A DNA stretch of 42,608 nt, taken from contig JASJDY010000001.1 in the NCBI GenBank assembly GCA_030065025.1, positions 1-42,608 on the forward strand, in the 5' to 3' direction. This DNA is from Planctomycetota bacterium (GTDB lineage Bacteria; Planctomycetota; PLA2; JAEUHO01). A program made the translations under genes and the position numbers. Shown piece after piece: positions 17,277-24,504 of this stretch. The notes below the pieces were generated by a model. It had not been told where the DNA came from. It saw only the letters and a program-made list of their open reading frames with translations, and made no database searches. Each line of letters starts with the position of its first letter. The stretch's first letter is position 1.

Positions 17277-18587
17277 GTGCGCCACCCTGCCACTTCCACC
17301 TGCACTTCCACTTCCACCTCCACTTCGCTCGTCACTGGACGCGCGAGTGGAAGTGGACGTGGAAGTGACCGTGATACTGGGAGTGGCCGCCTCCGGCGGC
17401 AGCTGGGCTTCTCCTTCATCGAGCTCGTCGTCGTGATGGGGGCGATGGGGGTCCTGCTGGGTCTCGCCGTCGGCTACATCGGCAACATCGGCCAGGCCAC
17501 GTTCGTGGTGCAGGCCAAGGGCATGCTCTCCGAGACCGCCTACCGCTGTCTCAGCGCCAGCGTCGGCGACCGCCGCGCGATCTTCACGCTGCGCCGGGCC
17601 GAGGACAAGGACGGCGACCTCGTGCTGCGCATCGGCGCCGCCGTGGCGCGTCCCGTGCTCACGCACCAGTTCGAGACGCTCGACTTCGCGAGCGAGGCAC
17701 GCGCGCCGAACGTCTCGGGTGAGGTCGAGCTCGTGAAGGACGGCGGCCGCGTGGGCAACTGCGCGAAGTTCGGCGCCAACGCCCACCTCGCGTTCACGCC
17801 CTCGAGTGTGTTCGCCATGACCGAGGGCATCGAGCTCGACGTGTGGGTGAAGCCCGAGCCCGGTGTGCGCCAGATGGCGCTCGTCGAGGGCGCCGAGAGC
17901 TACGGCGTCTACCTCGTGCAGGCCGGCGAGAGCGACGCGTACGACGTCAAGCTGCGCCTCAAGCTGCGCAAGATCAGCGAAGGCGAGCGCACGGCGCCCT
18001 TCGACAAGCCGTTCGAGACCAAGGGTGCGCCCGTCGTCGCCGACGGCCGCTGGAGTCGCATCCAGGTCGCCTTCGACGGCCTCGACGCCACGATCCGTGT
18101 GAACGGCCTCGAGGCCTACGAGCCCGACGGCAAGCGGCGCGGTCCCGGCGGCGCCATCCAGGGCAACGAGCTGGTCGAGCAGGTACAGCGCATCGTCGTG
18201 CCGCCGAGTGGCCTCGCGGGCGTGACGATCTCCTCGCCGACCGCGCCCTACCGCGGTCACATGGACAGCTTCCGGCTCATGGGCGTCTTCCGCTCGGAGG
18301 AACTGGAGCGCGACCTGCCCGGCCCGCTCGAGGTCATCTACCCGACCATCCCGCTGCGCGTGGTCTTCCGCAACGGCGGCCTCGATCCGGACGAGCACAG
18401 CGGCGACCAGATCATCCGCCTGCTCGACACGCGCAATCCGGACGACCCGCCGCTGCGCCTGACGATGGGCATGTACGGGACGGTCAGCTCCGTGTTCGAG
18501 CAGCCCGGCGAAGGCGGCCCCGACGCGCGCAATCCGCGAACCAGGCAGAGCACGGATGCGTCAGAGGGTGAAGGGGGTAAGAAGTGA
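17277..18587 (+). CDS. Minor pseudopilin (GspH-like) with LamG-type domain
   Basis: A 436-residue prepilin with the cleavage motif G|FSFIELVVVMGAMGVLLGLAVG, Glu5 present. The mature part has a GspH-like start ('VQAKGMLSETAYRCLSASV'), then a LamG/concanavalin-like sandwich (about 160-350: 'GVRQMALVEGAESYGVYLVQ', 'DGRWSRIQVAFDGLDATIRVNG'). The start is GTG 17277, placed 7 nt after a strong GCAGAGGAG site; an upstream in-frame ATG (17250) lacks this and lies inside the previous gene. No ATG, GTG or TTG occurs in frame between 17277 and the cleavage site, so the 45-residue leader, largely encoded by hairpin element 3 as (Thr-Ser)n then (Gly-Ser)n, must be translated. Prepilin peptidase would discard it. 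The LamG fusion suggests the pseudopilus tip binds glycan or a partner protein. Confidence 0.85.
   Translation: MRHPATSTCTSTSTSTSLVTGRASGSGRGSDRDTGSGRLRRQLGFSFIELVVVMGAMGVLLGLAVGYIGNIGQATFVVQAKGMLSETAYRCLSASVGDRRAIFTLRRAEDKDGDLVLRIGAAVARPVLTHQFETLDFASEARAPNVSGEVELVKDGGRVGNCAKFGANAHLAFTPSSVFAMTEGIELDVWVKPEPGVRQMALVEGAESYGVYLVQAGESDAYDVKLRLKLRKISEGERTAPFDKPFETKGAPVVADGRWSRIQVAFDGLDATIRVNGLEAYEPDGKRRGPGGAIQGNELVEQVQRIVVPPSGLAGVTISSPTAPYRGHMDSFRLMGVFRSEELERDLPGPLEVIYPTIPLRVVFRNGGLDPDEHSGDQIIRLLDTRNPDDPPLRLTMGMYGTVSSVFEQPGEGGPDARNPRTRQSTDASEGEGGKK
17291..17367. repeat. Hexamer inverted repeat in GspH-like leader, element 3
   Basis: Arms 17291-17313 and 17345-17367 are complementary at 20 of 23 positions. 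Units are CACTTC/CACCTG/CACCTC on the left and GTGGAA/GTGGAC on the right. The left array extends to 17326. It lies 14 nt after the GTG start and is read in frame as Thr-Ser/Thr-Cys and then Ser-Gly. Confidence 0.88.
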
Positions 18588-19972
18588 TGCCCCGCAGTAA
18601 CACCTGCACTTGCACGTGCACCTGCACTCCGACTGCATCTTGCCGTTCGAGTGCAAGTGCACGTGCAAGTGCAAGTGCAAGTGCAAGTGCACGCCGGCAC
18701 AGCCGGCGTCAGGGCTTCACGCTCCTCGAGATCCTCGTCGCGATGGCCATCTTCACCGTGCTCGGTTCGATGGTCGTCTACTTCATGCGCCAGAGCCTCG
18801 ACATCTTCTATCGGGGCACGCGTGAGTCCGGTCAGCTCGATCGCATGGACGCGGTCCTGCCGCAGGTGCGCGGCGACCTCGCCAGCCTCACGATCCCCTC
18901 CGACTTCACGCCGCCGCCGCCGCCGCCCACGGAGGACGAGCTGCAGCGCAGCGGCAAGACCGCGCCGCCGCCGCCCCGGCCTGTGCGCATCCGGCTCCGC
19001 TCCGGCCACGTCAAGCTCCGCAACGTCGGTGACGCGGCCTTCAAGGACTACCCCTGCGCCTACCTCGCGTTCGTGACGACCGATGCCAGCGAGTGGTCCG
19101 ACAAGTTCAAGCGCCGCGCCGGCGACAGCCCCAAGGGCGACGGCGAACTGAAGGACCTCACGCCCGAGACCGTCGTTGGCGGTGATCGCGAGACGCGCTA
19201 CCGGCCCACGGGCGGTCTCATGGAGGTGCTCTGGATCGCCGTCCCGAGCGACCTCATGAACCCGCCGGAGAAGGACCAGGTCTCCTACCCGGGCATCCTC
19301 ACGCTCTACCGCGGCTTCCGCACGCCCATCGGCGACCCCGAGAAGAGCCTGCTGGTGCCGGAGAACTTCGACGAGCGCGACGAGATCCTCAAGGCGTGCC
19401 GCCCCGTCGCGACGGGTCTGATCCACTTCGGCGCTCGCTGGCGCCGGACGTTCGCGACGGACTGGGAGTCCGAGCTCGGCGTCGGCCTGGGCGAGTCCGC
19501 GCCGTACGTCGGCCCCGTCTGGGACTCCACCCGCGCGCTGGAGAAGGGCTGGCCGCTCCACCGCGGTCCGCAGAGCCTGCCGGATCCGAGCGACGACATC
19601 TTCCCCGCCTTCGTCCAGCTCGAGGCGACGTTCGCCGCCACGACGCAGTTCGGCGCCGGCCGCGGCGAGATGCGTCTCACGGAGCTGGCGGCGGTCGAGG
19701 GGCCGCGCATCAAGGTGAGCGATCCCGACAAGCTGATGCAGCCCGGCCTCGGGCGGCAGCGCTTCCTCAAGGTGAACGGCGAGTGGATGTCGTACACCCT
19801 GCGGGACGTGGACTGGGAGAAGAGCGAGGTGCGTGTGCGCCGCGGCGCGCGCGGCACGAAGAAGGCCGCGCATGCGAGCGGGTCGTGGGTCTACGTCGGC
19901 ACGCCGTCGAGCCTGCAGATGCGCCTGCCCGTCTACCGCGACAAGTACGTGCTGCGGGAGGAGCGGCGATGA
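18587..19972 (+). CDS. Minor pseudopilin, GspJ-like
   Basis: A 461-residue prepilin with G|FTLLEILVAMAIFTVLGSMVVYF, Glu5 present, followed by the GspJ-type 'RQSLDIFYRGTRESGQLDRMDAVLPQVRGDLASL' pattern shown here only in outline (long helix, then Asp-rich register). A Pro-rich insert (about 110-135) and two beta-rich regions follow; the protein is about twice normal GspJ length. The ATG at 18587 overlaps the previous stop and has AGGGGG about 10 nt upstream; GTG 18584 directly before it is an alternative. No other start exists before the cleavage site, so the leader encoded by hairpin element 4, (Thr-Cys)n then (Ser-Ala)n, is necessarily made. It is part of the pseudopilus tip complex by family role. 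Confidence 0.85.
   Translation: MPRSNTCTCTCTCTPTASCRSSASARASASASASARRHSRRQGFTLLEILVAMAIFTVLGSMVVYFMRQSLDIFYRGTRESGQLDRMDAVLPQVRGDLASLTIPSDFTPPPPPPTEDELQRSGKTAPPPPRPVRIRLRSGHVKLRNVGDAAFKDYPCAYLAFVTTDASEWSDKFKRRAGDSPKGDGELKDLTPETVVGGDRETRYRPTGGLMEVLWIAVPSDLMNPPEKDQVSYPGILTLYRGFRTPIGDPEKSLLVPENFDERDEILKACRPVATGLIHFGARWRRTFATDWESELGVGLGESAPYVGPVWDSTRALEKGWPLHRGPQSLPDPSDDIFPAFVQLEATFAATTQFGAGRGEMRLTELAAVEGPRIKVSDPDKLMQPGLGRQRFLKVNGEWMSYTLRDVDWEKSEVRVRRGARGTKKAAHASGSWVYVGTPSSLQMRLPVYRDKYVLREERR
18601..18693. repeat. Hexamer inverted repeat in GspJ-like leader, element 4
   Basis: The clearest copy. Arms 18601-18628 and 18650-18677 match at 26 of 28 positions. The right array of AGTGCA-type units continues to 18693. 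Inside the loop/right arm it shares the 19-mer CCGTTCGAGTGCAAGTGCA (18643-18661) with element 5. A second perfect hairpin, ACGCCGGC-ACA-GCCGGCGT (18691-18709), abuts it before the cleavage-site codons. Confidence 0.92.
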
Positions 19973-20505
19973 CGAGCTTGCTTCTCACCTGCGCTCGCAC
20001 CTGCACCTGCACTGGGATGGCGGACGACCGTTCGAGTGCAAGTGCAAGTGGAAGTGGAAGTGCAAGTGGCGCACGGCTGCGCCGCGCGCAGCAAGGCTTC
20101 TCCTTCATCGAGGTCCTCATGGCGATGAGCGTGCTCATCGTCGGCAGCGTCAGCGTCCTCGGGCTCTTCGCCATCGGTGTGAACCGCATGGTGGAGCGCC
20201 GCGTCGAGGCGCGCCTCGCCGAGGTGCGCCCCGAGATCGACAGCATCCTGCAGACCCGGGTGGACCTGGCCCGCCCGGGCGACATGCCGAAGGGCATCAC
20301 CCGGGAGGAGCCCGTGCTGCTCTCGCGGCGCGGCTACAGCCTCGCCGTCGAGTGGCGCGGCAACCCCTTCAAGAACGCCCCCGGCTATCTGGCGAACGCC
20401 GAGCTGCTCTTCCGCGGGCAGCCCGTCAGGCGCCTCATGATCCCCATCCGCCGCTCCTTCCTGCACCTGAAGGAGCTGGAGGGCAAGGCCGCACCGCCGC
20501 GGTGA
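19969..20505 (+). CDS. Minor pseudopilin, GspI-like
   Basis: A 178-residue prepilin with G|FSFIEVLMAMSVLIVGSVSVLG, Glu5 present, and the small size and early Met-rich helix typical of GspI/PilV. The C-terminus is short and basic with no extra domain. The ATG at 19969 overlaps the previous stop (ATGA) and has GGGAGGAG upstream. An internal ATG at 20017, in the loop of element 5, could give a shorter leader but has no good ribosome site. In both cases the right arm of the repeat is translated as (Ser-Ala)n/(Ser-Gly)n within the removed leader. In classical systems GspI nucleates the GspI-J-K tip; no GspK is seen in this window. Confidence 0.85.
   Translation: MTSLLLTCARTCTCTGMADDRSSASASGSGSASGARLRRAQQGFSFIEVLMAMSVLIVGSVSVLGLFAIGVNRMVERRVEARLAEVRPEIDSILQTRVDLARPGDMPKGITREEPVLLSRRGYSLAVEWRGNPFKNAPGYLANAELLFRGQPVRRLMIPIRRSFLHLKELEGKAAPPR
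19986..20068. repeat. Hexamer inverted repeat in GspI-like leader, element 5
   Basis: Arms 19986-20013 and 20035-20062 are complementary at 21 of 28 positions, the innermost ten bases perfectly apart from one position. Left units are CACCTG/CACTGG-like, right units AGTGCA/AGTGGA. It shares the 19-mer CCGTTCGAGTGCAAGTGCA (20028-20046) with element 4. Confidence 0.85.
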
Positions 20506-20530
20506 CGGTTCCAGAGAGAAGGTGAATCCC

Positions 20531-21991
20531 ATGAACGCAAGCAACCGACCGAGCCTCGGGCTGGTGACCGTTCTCGTCCTGCTCGCCCTGCTGTTCTTCG
20601 TGGACGCAGGCGCGGTAGCCGACGTCATCCACCTGCGTACCGGCGAGACCGTCAAGGGCCGGCCCCTGCGCGACCGCAGCGACAAGGACGTCCTCGTGAT
20701 GGAGGACTACCTCAGCGGCGCCGTGCGGTCCCTGGCGTGGGCCGTCGTGGAAGAGGCGGACAAGCTGCGGCTCCAGCGCGAATGGGGTTGGATGAACCGG
20801 GCGCTGGAGGCCGTGAAGGGCCACCGCCTCGTGCAGCAGCTCGCCGGTGGTGCGACCCAGGATGTACGCGGCATCATCGTCAAGGAAGACGATGTCAACT
20901 ACCACGTGCAGCTTGGCGGTCGCGTCGTGAAGGTGCGCAAGGACCAGGTCCTCGAGCGGGTCGATGAGGACATGGACCCGCGCGACATCTGGAGCCCCGA
21001 GCAGCTCGTCGAACGTTTCCGTGCGGAGCTCGCCAAGGAAGAGGGCGTCGATCTCGACAACCCTGACGGCCACGTCCACTGGCGCATCGCCGAGTACGCG
21101 CGCCAGGCCGGCGACTTCGCCACCGCGAAGACCCACTACGAGGCCTGCGCGAGCGACGAGACGTACCAGAACGCCACGGTCGCGAAGCAGCGCCTGGCCG
21201 ACGTCGAGGCGATCCTGCGCGATGCGGCCGCTCTGCGCTCGCTCCGCGACATCCGTATGGCGCTCAGCCTGAAGAGCTTCGAGAAGGTTCGCGAGGGCAT
21301 CGAGGGCTTCGGCGAGAAGCACCCGGATGCGGGTGAGCAGATCCAGCAGCGGCTGGAGAAGACCAAGGCCGACTTCGTGAAGCGGCGCGCCGAGTTCTTC
21401 CAGCTCGAGGCCAAGATCAACTTCCCGAAGATCGTCCTGAAGGAGATCAAGACGAAGGTCCAGGAGAAGGAGATCGGCCTCAGCGACGTGACGGCGTGGA
21501 CGCGGCGCGAGCTGCCCGACGGCGCCTTCGAGGCGCTTGCTGTCCGTCTGCAGCGCCGGGACGAGGCGGTCACGCCCGAGGAGGCGCGCGCGTTCTGGGA
21601 GAACCGCCGCAAGTCCGGCTGGCGCATGGCCAGCTACGGCGCGGGCACGTTCATCGTCGAGCCGCCGAAGATCAAGCCGCCGAAGCGCCGCGCTCCGCGC
21701 AAGCGCCGCAGCGGCTCCGGGGGCGCGGCCCCGCAGGTGAAGATCCCCAAGCCGCCGACGCGCGACCAGTGGTGGGCCGCGGCGGCGACCAAGGAACGCC
21801 AGCAGTGGGTGATGGCGTTCTTCGTCGAGAACTCGGGCCTCTTCGAGCTCGGCAAGCCGAAGTACAGCCTCTGCCCCAAGTGCAATGGCGCCGGTCTCGA
21901 GTCCAAGGCCCTGCAGACGGGCGGAACGATGTCCTATCTGTGCACCCGCTGCGGCGGGGCACAGCGCGACAAGCGGGTCCGATTCCGGTAG
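20531..21991 (+). CDS. Secreted protein with C-terminal zinc ribbon, function unknown
   Basis: A 486-residue protein with an N-terminal signal or anchor ('LGLVTVLVLLALLFFVDAGAVA'). Two small beta repeats follow: 'DVIHLRTGETVKGRPLRDRS' and 'DVRGIIVKEDDVNYHVQLGGRVVKVRKDQV', the 'x-L-x-T-G-E-x-x-x-G' units common in planctomycete exported proteins. The middle is helical and charged, TPR-like around 180-230. A basic Pro-rich linker (about 385-410) leads to a four-cysteine zinc ribbon 'CPKCNGAG...CTRCGG' near the end. The ATG at 20531 is preferred over GTG 20522 because GAGAAGG lies about 8 nt before it. It is 25 nt after the GspI-like gene, so it is probably the last gene of the pseudopilus operon, either an accessory part or a substrate. 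A zinc ribbon on an exported protein is unusual. Confidence 0.75.
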   Translation: MNASNRPSLGLVTVLVLLALLFFVDAGAVADVIHLRTGETVKGRPLRDRSDKDVLVMEDYLSGAVRSLAWAVVEEADKLRLQREWGWMNRALEAVKGHRLVQQLAGGATQDVRGIIVKEDDVNYHVQLGGRVVKVRKDQVLERVDEDMDPRDIWSPEQLVERFRAELAKEEGVDLDNPDGHVHWRIAEYARQAGDFATAKTHYEACASDETYQNATVAKQRLADVEAILRDAAALRSLRDIRMALSLKSFEKVREGIEGFGEKHPDAGEQIQQRLEKTKADFVKRRAEFFQLEAKINFPKIVLKEIKTKVQEKEIGLSDVTAWTRRELPDGAFEALAVRLQRRDEAVTPEEARAFWENRRKSGWRMASYGAGTFIVEPPKIKPPKRRAPRKRRSGSGGAAPQVKIPKPPTRDQWWAAAATKERQQWVMAFFVENSGLFELGKPKYSLCPKCNGAGLESKALQTGGTMSYLCTRCGGAQRDKRVRFR

Positions 21992-22201
21992 CGGCCCGCA
22001 GGATGCTCGACGGCGCTGCCCCGCCTTTCGCGGGCTGCGACATCTCGCCCGCTCATGGAACCGGCGGCGAAGGTCGTCGTCCTCGCGTGGGTCAACCACG
22101 CCACGTCCTAGCCTCCTTGCGGCGCCTTCGCCCCTGCGACCCGCTGGGGCGGCATATGGAGATCGGGCGACTCGGTTCGGGGTCCGCGCTACCATGCCGC
22201 C
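21992..22201 (+). other. Intergenic gap, 210 nt
   Basis: No gene is seen. The only recognisable element is the -10-like hexamer at its right end. GC-rich inverted stretches are present, but none is followed by a T-tract. Confidence 0.5.
22190..22195 (+). promoter_or_regulatory. -10-like TACCAT, 6 nt before start
   Basis: TACCAT ends 6 nt before the ATG at 22202, with no Shine-Dalgarno sequence. It is consistent with a leaderless transcript. No obvious -35. Confidence 0.6.
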
Positions 22202-22789
22202 ATGCGTCGTGCCCTGCCCACGCTGCTGATTCTGGCCGTCGTCGCGGTGTCCTTCCAGGCGAGCGCGGCGCCCAGTAGGGCCGCTCCCAAGAACCTCCGT
22301 GAGCTCGGCCAGCGCCTCGACGACGTGGCGGTCCGCATCCAGAACATCGTCGAGGAGGCGAGCAAGGACCCCGACGCCGCGCGCATCAAGCTCTACAGCT
22401 CCTACACGCCCGACCAGATGAAGCGCACCCGCGGCCGCGTGCGCGCCGAGGATCTGGTCGAGTGGATGCTCGATCCGAAGAAGAACTTCGTCACGGTGCG
22501 GCAGGCGGCTGCCAAGGCCCTCCAGGAGGGTGCACAGTTCCGCGGCGATCCCGAGCTCTCGCGCACGGAGAAACAGGGCTCCAAGAGCCGTCGCGCCTGG
22601 TTCTGCGAGAAGCACCTGATCAAGCAGCTGGCCCACGAGGACCGCATATCCCGGGCACTGGTCAGCGACCTCCTGAAGAAGCTCTGGGGCTCCACGGGGC
22701 TGGTGGAGATCACGCGCTACAACCCCAGCAACGAGAAGACGTGGAAGCCCGCCATCAAGGCGTGGCGCCGCTATCTGAAGCGCCAGTAA
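22202..22789 (+). CDS. Exported protein, tandem paralogue A
   Basis: A 195-residue protein with a signal peptide ('TLLILAVVAVSFQASAAP'). The mature part is helical: 'LRELGQRLDDVAVRIQNIVEEASKDPDAARIKLY', 'VRAEDLVEWMLDP', 'RRAWFCEKHLIKQLAHED' and a basic end 'KTWKPAIKAWRRYLKRQ'. The next gene shares this pattern over its full length (near 45 % identity by eye), so the two are tandem duplicates. The alternating helices look HEAT-like, but no family is recognised. No ribosome site; a -10-like hexamer lies 6 nt upstream. Function unknown. Confidence 0.75.
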   Translation: MRRALPTLLILAVVAVSFQASAAPSRAAPKNLRELGQRLDDVAVRIQNIVEEASKDPDAARIKLYSSYTPDQMKRTRGRVRAEDLVEWMLDPKKNFVTVRQAAAKALQEGAQFRGDPELSRTEKQGSKSRRAWFCEKHLIKQLAHEDRISRALVSDLLKKLWGSTGLVEITRYNPSNEKTWKPAIKAWRRYLKRQ

Positions 22790-22830
22790 CCCCGCGCGGG
22801 CCGTCGATACCACCCAGCCAGCGGCGGCGG

Positions 22831-22836
22831 TACGAT
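22831..22836 (+). promoter_or_regulatory. -10-like TACGAT, 6 nt before start
   Basis: TACGAT ends 6 nt before the ATG at 22843, the same spacing as for the upstream paralogue. This suggests each duplicate carries its own leaderless promoter. Confidence 0.55.
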
Positions 22837-22842
22837 GCACCC

Positions 22843-23499
22843 ATGCGCTCGGCGTCCATCCTCGTCCTGGTCCTCCTGTTGGGCGTGTTCCTCGCGGCCG
22901 CACCGGCGCTGGCGGAGAGCGGCGACGAGGCAGCGCCCAAGGCCAATGCCGACGCCGGCACCCGCTCCGCGCCCAAGCCGCCTACGGGGCCCGCGCGCGC
23001 CGGCAGTCTGCGCGCCCTGGGCCAGCGCATGCAGGACATCGCCCTGCGCATCGCCAAGGTCGTCGAGCAGGCCGCCCGCGATCCGGATGAGGCCCTCATC
23101 GAGGTATACCTTCGCTACTCGGTCAAGGAGCTCAAGAACCGCAGGCGGCAGGTCCGTGCGAAGGACCTCGTGGCGATCATGGTCGACCCCAGCAACAGCC
23201 CCGAGCTGCGGGAGAAGGCGCGGGCGGTCGTGCAAGGCGGCAGCCTGCGCGGCGACATCGACCTCAGCCCGACGAACAAGAAGCGCGGCATGACGGAGCG
23301 AGCGTGGTTCTGCCGCTCCGAGGTCATCGAGCACCTGAAGCACGACGACAAGGAGGCGCGACGCCTCGCGAACACGCTCCTGCGCGAGTGGTACCGGCGC
23401 GTCAACACCGTGCCGGCGATCCTCGCGTACAAGGTGGGCGACAAGAAGACGTGGTCCCGCGCGCACTCGGCGTGGAACAAGGAGCTGAAGAAGCGCTGA
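22843..23499 (+). CDS. Exported protein, tandem paralogue B
   Basis: A 218-residue protein with a signal peptide ('SILVLVLLLGVFLAAAPALA', SPase I-like ALA site) and an Ala/Pro-rich linker. It then has the same core as paralogue A: 'LRALGQRMQDIALRIAKVVEQAARDPDEALIEVY', 'VRAKDLVAIMVDP', 'ERAWFCRSEVIEHLKHDD' and 'KKTWSRAHSAWNKELKKR'. The single Cys in the W-F-C motif is conserved between the two and could mediate a disulfide or dimer. Two bases separate its stop from the PPIase lipoprotein start. Function unknown. Confidence 0.75.
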   Translation: MRSASILVLVLLLGVFLAAAPALAESGDEAAPKANADAGTRSAPKPPTGPARAGSLRALGQRMQDIALRIAKVVEQAARDPDEALIEVYLRYSVKELKNRRRQVRAKDLVAIMVDPSNSPELREKARAVVQGGSLRGDIDLSPTNKKRGMTERAWFCRSEVIEHLKHDDKEARRLANTLLREWYRRVNTVPAILAYKVGDKKTWSRAHSAWNKELKKR

Positions 23500-23501
23500 C
23501 C

Positions 23502-24458
23502 ATGCGGCGATCGCCGACGCTTCGCGTGCTTCTCGCCGTCTGTCTGCTTCTCCCGCTCGTGGCCTGCAGCTCGCAGCAGGAAGACGCGGTGGCCACCTTC
23601 GGCAACGACCGCGGAGCAGACAAGCCCGGCCCCGTGGCGGTGGTGGATGGCAAGCGGCTCTCGAAGGCCGAGCTCGCCGACTGGTGGTTCGATCGCTATC
23701 CGGAGGAGTACGGGCGCACGCTCGGGGCGCTCGTCGACGAACGTCTGGCCATCCGCGCGGCCCACGCGCAGGGCATCCGCGTGCCGCGGGCGGTGCTCGA
23801 GAAGGCCGTGGCGGCCGAGGTCGAGGCACGGCGCAAGCAGCTGAGCTCGCTCTACGGCAAGGAGGCCGACCTCGCCGCCGAGGTCCGGCGTGCCTACGGC
23901 GTGGACGTCGAGGCATGGCGCACGCGCGTGCTCGCTCCACGGCTGCACGCGCGGCTGCTGATGGAGCGCGTCATCCGCTGGGACACGCGGCGCCGTGAAC
24001 GCGTGCACGCACGGGTCATCGTCCTCACGAACGAGACGCGGGCGCAGGATCTGATCGGCCGCCTGCGCAAGGGTGCCGACTTCAGCCTGCTGGCCGCGCG
24101 CGAGTCCCTGGATCCGTCGGGCAAGCGAGGCGGCGACCTGCCCTGGATCGGACGTGGCGACCTCGCGTTCCCGGGCGTGGAGGAACGCCTCTTCTCCGCC
24201 CAGGCCGGCGGCCTCGTCGGGCCGCTGCGCGTCAACGTAGAGGGCCGCGAGCAGTTCCACGTCTACAAGGTCATCCAGCGCCGTCCGCCTTGGACCGGGA
24301 CGGCGGACGCGAACTGGCAACGCCTCGAGAAGGACTTGGCCGACCGCCCGGTCGGCCAGGGTGAGTTCGAGCGCTGGCGCGCCCGTACGCGACGAGACGC
24401 CGGGGTGCGCTTCTACCGTCCGGACGGCCGCGTCTGGCAGCCGCCGGCGGGACGCTGA
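23502..24458 (+). CDS. Parvulin-type peptidyl-prolyl isomerase lipoprotein
   Basis: A 318-residue PrsA/SurA-like folding factor. The signal peptide ends in a lipobox (LVAC|S), so the protein should be anchored by its N-terminal Cys. Residues about 45-165 form a SurA_N-like helical chaperone region starting 'VAVVDGKRLSKAELADWWF'. Residues about 170-265 are the parvulin domain: 'RVHARVIVLTNETRAQDLIGRLRKGADFSLLA', 'DPSGKRGGDLPWIGRGDL', 'FSAQAGGLVGPL' and 'QFHVYKVIQR'. It catalyses prolyl cis-trans isomerisation in exported proteins. It is probably cotranscribed with the preceding paralogue. Together with the large SurA/PpiD-like gene downstream, it forms a small envelope-folding group around scpB. 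Confidence 0.88.
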   Translation: MRRSPTLRVLLAVCLLLPLVACSSQQEDAVATFGNDRGADKPGPVAVVDGKRLSKAELADWWFDRYPEEYGRTLGALVDERLAIRAAHAQGIRVPRAVLEKAVAAEVEARRKQLSSLYGKEADLAAEVRRAYGVDVEAWRTRVLAPRLHARLLMERVIRWDTRRRERVHARVIVLTNETRAQDLIGRLRKGADFSLLAARESLDPSGKRGGDLPWIGRGDLAFPGVEERLFSAQAGGLVGPLRVNVEGREQFHVYKVIQRRPPWTGTADANWQRLEKDLADRPVGQGEFERWRARTRRDAGVRFYRPDGRVWQPPAGR

Positions 24459-24468
24459 GACGCGGTAC

Positions 24469-24496
24469 TTGGTCCGTCGCGGGGGCCGCGTACCCT
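24469..24496 (+). promoter_or_regulatory. Promoter of scpB (TTGGTC-16-TACCCT)
   Basis: A -35-like TTGGTC (24469-24474) and a -10-like TACCCT (24491-24496) are separated by 16 bp. The -10 ends 8 nt before the GTG at 24505. No Shine-Dalgarno sequence. Confidence 0.5.
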
Positions 24497-24504
24497 TGGC
24501 GCCC

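Noticed and set aside
18601-18693. CRISPR-like or simple satellite array
   Set aside because: Units are 6 nt with no unique spacers; the two halves are reverse complements, so it is a hairpin element.
20435-22903. 822-codon minus-strand open frame
   Set aside because: Antisense to recognisable genes, low complexity, no domain; GC artefact.
22835-23293. Overlapping plus-strand frame starting at 22835
   Set aside because: Out of frame with the signal peptide and the conserved core shared with the upstream paralogue.
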